Below, in pieces: positions 62,326 through 64,000 of a stretch of DNA of 64,000 nt (position 1 is its first letter; each line of letters starts with the position of its first letter). The position numbers were made by a program, and so were the translations under genes. The stretch lies in the NCBI RefSeq assembly GCF_900199215.1, contig NZ_FZQA01000001.1:682001-746000 (forward strand), in the 5' to 3' direction. A model generated the notes under the pieces. The model was given only the letters and a program-made list of their open reading frames with translations. It did no database searches and had not been told where the DNA came from. Origin of the DNA: Amphiplicatus metriothermophilus (GTDB taxonomy: Bacteria > Pseudomonadota > Alphaproteobacteria > Caulobacterales > Parvularculaceae).

Positions 62326-64000
62326 AGCCGTGCCCTCACGCCGCCGAAGACGGCGATCCCCGGCTCGCCGAAGCCGAGAACGTCCTGGTACTGCGCATCG
62401 AAGGCGTTCTCCAGCCGGGCGTAAAGCTCGATTTTCTCGTTGACGGCGTAAGCGCCGCGCAGATCGACCCGGACGAAATCGTCGACGATCCCGCCGATGT
62501 CGTTCTCCTCGCCGTTATAGCGAAGCGTCGCGCCGAGGCTCAGCGCGGCCGTCGCCCGCCAGTCGGCGCTCGCCGTTGCGGCGTGGCGCGGCTGGCGCAA
62601 CAGCGGCGCGCCGGTCTGTTCGTTCTCGCCCTTGACGAAGGCGTAGGCGACATGAAGGTCGAGCGCGGAAAGGGGCCTCAGGGCGAGCTCGGCCTCGACC
62701 CCGCGCCGCAGGGTTTCGTCGAGATTGACAAAGGCGCCGCTGAAAAAGTCGAAGTCGATCTGGTTTTCCGTCCGCTGGCGGAAATAGGTCGCGCGCAACG
62801 TCGCAAGCGCGCCGAAGCGCTTGTCGAAGCCGGCCTCCCAGCCGGTCGACGTCTCCGGCCTCAGGTCGCGATTCGGCGCCGTCCCGCCGCAGCAGACGAA
62901 ATTGAGCTGGAACAGCGTCGGCGCGGCGAAGCCCTCGCCCCAGCTTCCGCGAAGCGTAAGGTCGGCCGCCTCGACCGCGTAGGCGGCGGTCACGCGCGCG
63001 GTAGTCTCGCCTCCGAAGGTTTCGTGATCGTCATGGCGCGCGCCGGCGGTGACGGTGAGCGGCGCGACGGGCTTGACGGCGACGAGGCCGTAGACGCTGT
63101 TGACGACGACGTCCTCGTCGGCCTCGGCCGTGTCGATGCGCGTGCGCTCGCTCTTTGCTCCAGCGACGAGCGAAAGGCGTTCCGAAAAACGGATGCGCGC
63201 GAGATATTCCGCCGAGATCCGGCCGCCGCGCGATTCGAAAGTCGTCATTTCGCCGAGCCGGTTCTCCCGCTCGATGCGGTGATAGCCGATGCTGGCGATA
63301 TTCTCGGACCTGCCGTCGAACAGCGTCAGAATCGCGCGCCCGGCGGCGAGCACGGACTCCGACTCCTCGACGTCGTCGGTGTCGGCGAGCGTAAAGTCCG
63401 GGGGCGGAAAGCCGTCGAACTCGGTCAGGGCGTGATTGTAACGCAGCGAGCTTTCCAGACGGAAATTTTCGGCGAGATCGGCGCCGAGATTGGCGCTCGC
63501 CGTATAGCGCTCGAGCCCGTCGGCCTCGCGCGCGCCGTCCGCTTCGTCGGCGCGGCTGACTCCGTCGGTCGTCAGGCCGGAGACGGTAAGGCCGTAATCG
63601 AGCCTGCTTCCCGCGCCGGTAAGGCCCGCCCCGCCCCGAAAGGTCGCGAAGGAGCCGCCTTCGACAAAAGCATTGAGCGAAGGGGCGCCGGCGCCGCGGC
63701 GGGTCGTGATCGCGACGACGCCGCCAATGGCCTCCGAGCCGTAGAGAATGCTCTGCGGCCCGCGCAGGATCTCGATGCGCGCGATGTCGGCGACGTCGAG
63801 ATCGCCGAAATTGAACCCGCCGCCTGGCGCGGCCGGGTCGTTGACGACGACGCCGTCGATCATGACGAGGGTGCGCCCGCTCGCCTCGCCGCGAATGCGC
63901 AAGGCCGCCTGGCCGCCGAACGCGCCGTTGCGCGCGATCGAAAGGCCGGCCGCGTCGGCGAGCGCGTCGGCGACGAACTGATACTGCCGCGTCTCGATCT
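62322..64000 (-). CDS. btuB: TonB-dependent receptor, BtuB-like, 5' part outside the window
   Basis: The C-terminal ~559 residues of an outer-membrane TonB-dependent receptor; the signal peptide, TonB box and start lie beyond the right edge. Plug-domain motifs are visible (VMIDGVVVNDPAAPGG, IEILRGPQSILYGSEAIGGVVAITTRRG), then a 22-strand-type barrel ending in the terminal strand FGGVRARL. Assignment as vitamin B12 receptor rests on its place at the head of the btuF-C-D operon. A cobalamin riboswitch would be expected upstream, outside this window. Confidence 0.85.
   Translation of the reverse strand, partial: IETRQYQFVADALADAAGLSIARNGAFGGQAALRIRGEASGRTLVMIDGVVVNDPAAPGGGFNFGDLDVADIARIEILRGPQSILYGSEAIGGVVAITTRRGAGAPSLNAFVEGGSFATFRGGAGLTGAGSRLDYGLTVSGLTTDGVSRADEADGAREADGLERYTASANLGADLAENFRLESSLRYNHALTEFDGFPPPDFTLADTDDVEESESVLAAGRAILTLFDGRSENIASIGYHRIERENRLGEMTTFESRGGRISAEYLARIRFSERLSLVAGAKSERTRIDTAEADEDVVVNSVYGLVAVKPVAPLTVTAGARHDDHETFGGETTARVTAAYAVEAADLTLRGSWGEGFAAPTLFQLNFVCCGGTAPNRDLRPETSTGWEAGFDKRFGALATLRATYFRQRTENQIDFDFFSGAFVNLDETLRRGVEAELALRPLSALDLHVAYAFVKGENEQTGAPLLRQPRHAATASADWRATAALSLGATLRYNGEENDIGGIVDDFVRVDLRGAYAVNEKIELYARLENAFDAQYQDVLGFGEPGIAVFGGVRARL

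Overview
The window reads as high-GC (roughly 70 %) chromosomal DNA from an alphaproteobacterium, most likely near the Caulobacterales/Hyphomonadales/Parvularculales. The clues are CpdR, a PraR-like XRE regulator, an alphaproteobacterial MmgR/suhB-type sRNA, a short SRP RNA, the def-fmt-truA block and the neighbourhood dnaX / ybaB / recR. Genus assignment is inference; no rRNA or taxon-specific marker is present.

Layout. 0-5 kb, mostly minus strand: DUF938-type methyltransferase (cut by the left edge), radical SAM protein, HisN, XRE regulator, GT4 glycosyltransferase and N-formylglutamate amidohydrolase. A plus-strand sRNA with PhaR-like operators lies between the last two. 5.3-6.0 kb: cpdR and tRNA-Val(GAC). 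6.1-8.3 kb: a distinctly AT-rich block directly after the tRNA, with a heme-oxygenase-like diiron oxidase and a FeeM-like N-acyltransferase as an operon, and a divergent membrane histidine-kinase-like gene whose 3' half returns to normal GC. FadL follows. 10.7-11.0 kb: a 307-bp element with terminal inverted repeats ends 8 bp before dapE. 11-25 kb: housekeeping genes (dapE, truA, fmt, def, two tail-to-tail RmuC genes, a Rieske oxygenase coupled to recR, ybaB, dnaX, ffs SRP RNA, nudC, pheA). Three hairpins built of 7-nt repeats sit inside dnaX, before nudC and across the nudC/pheA stop codons.

25-33.7 kb: membrane-anchored cytochrome c, tRNA-Gly(CCC), SYLF protein, a methyltransferase-lipoprotein / SCP2 / lysophospholipase operon, a small heat-shock gene with an RpoH-type promoter and ROSE-like thermometer, a small lipoprotein, suhB and a polysaccharide flippase. 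33.8-41.9 kb: a co-directional acyl-CoA degradation cluster (acyl-CoA ligase, two adjacent acyl-CoA dehydrogenases, MaoC, OsmC, SDR, methyltransferase, thiolase). 42-48 kb: second SYLF protein, membrane protein, PhoD, and two exported amidohydrolases, one without its metal ligands. 48-57.4 kb: gltD-gltB, nadE, gltX. 57.5-64 kb: POT transporter and a cobalamin module (PduO-type adenosyltransferase facing a btuB-F-C-D uptake operon; btuB runs off the right edge).

Most likely to be new: the AT-rich oxidase/N-acyltransferase/sensor block beside tRNA-Val, the 7-nt-repeat hairpins, and the terminal-inverted-repeat element in front of dapE.
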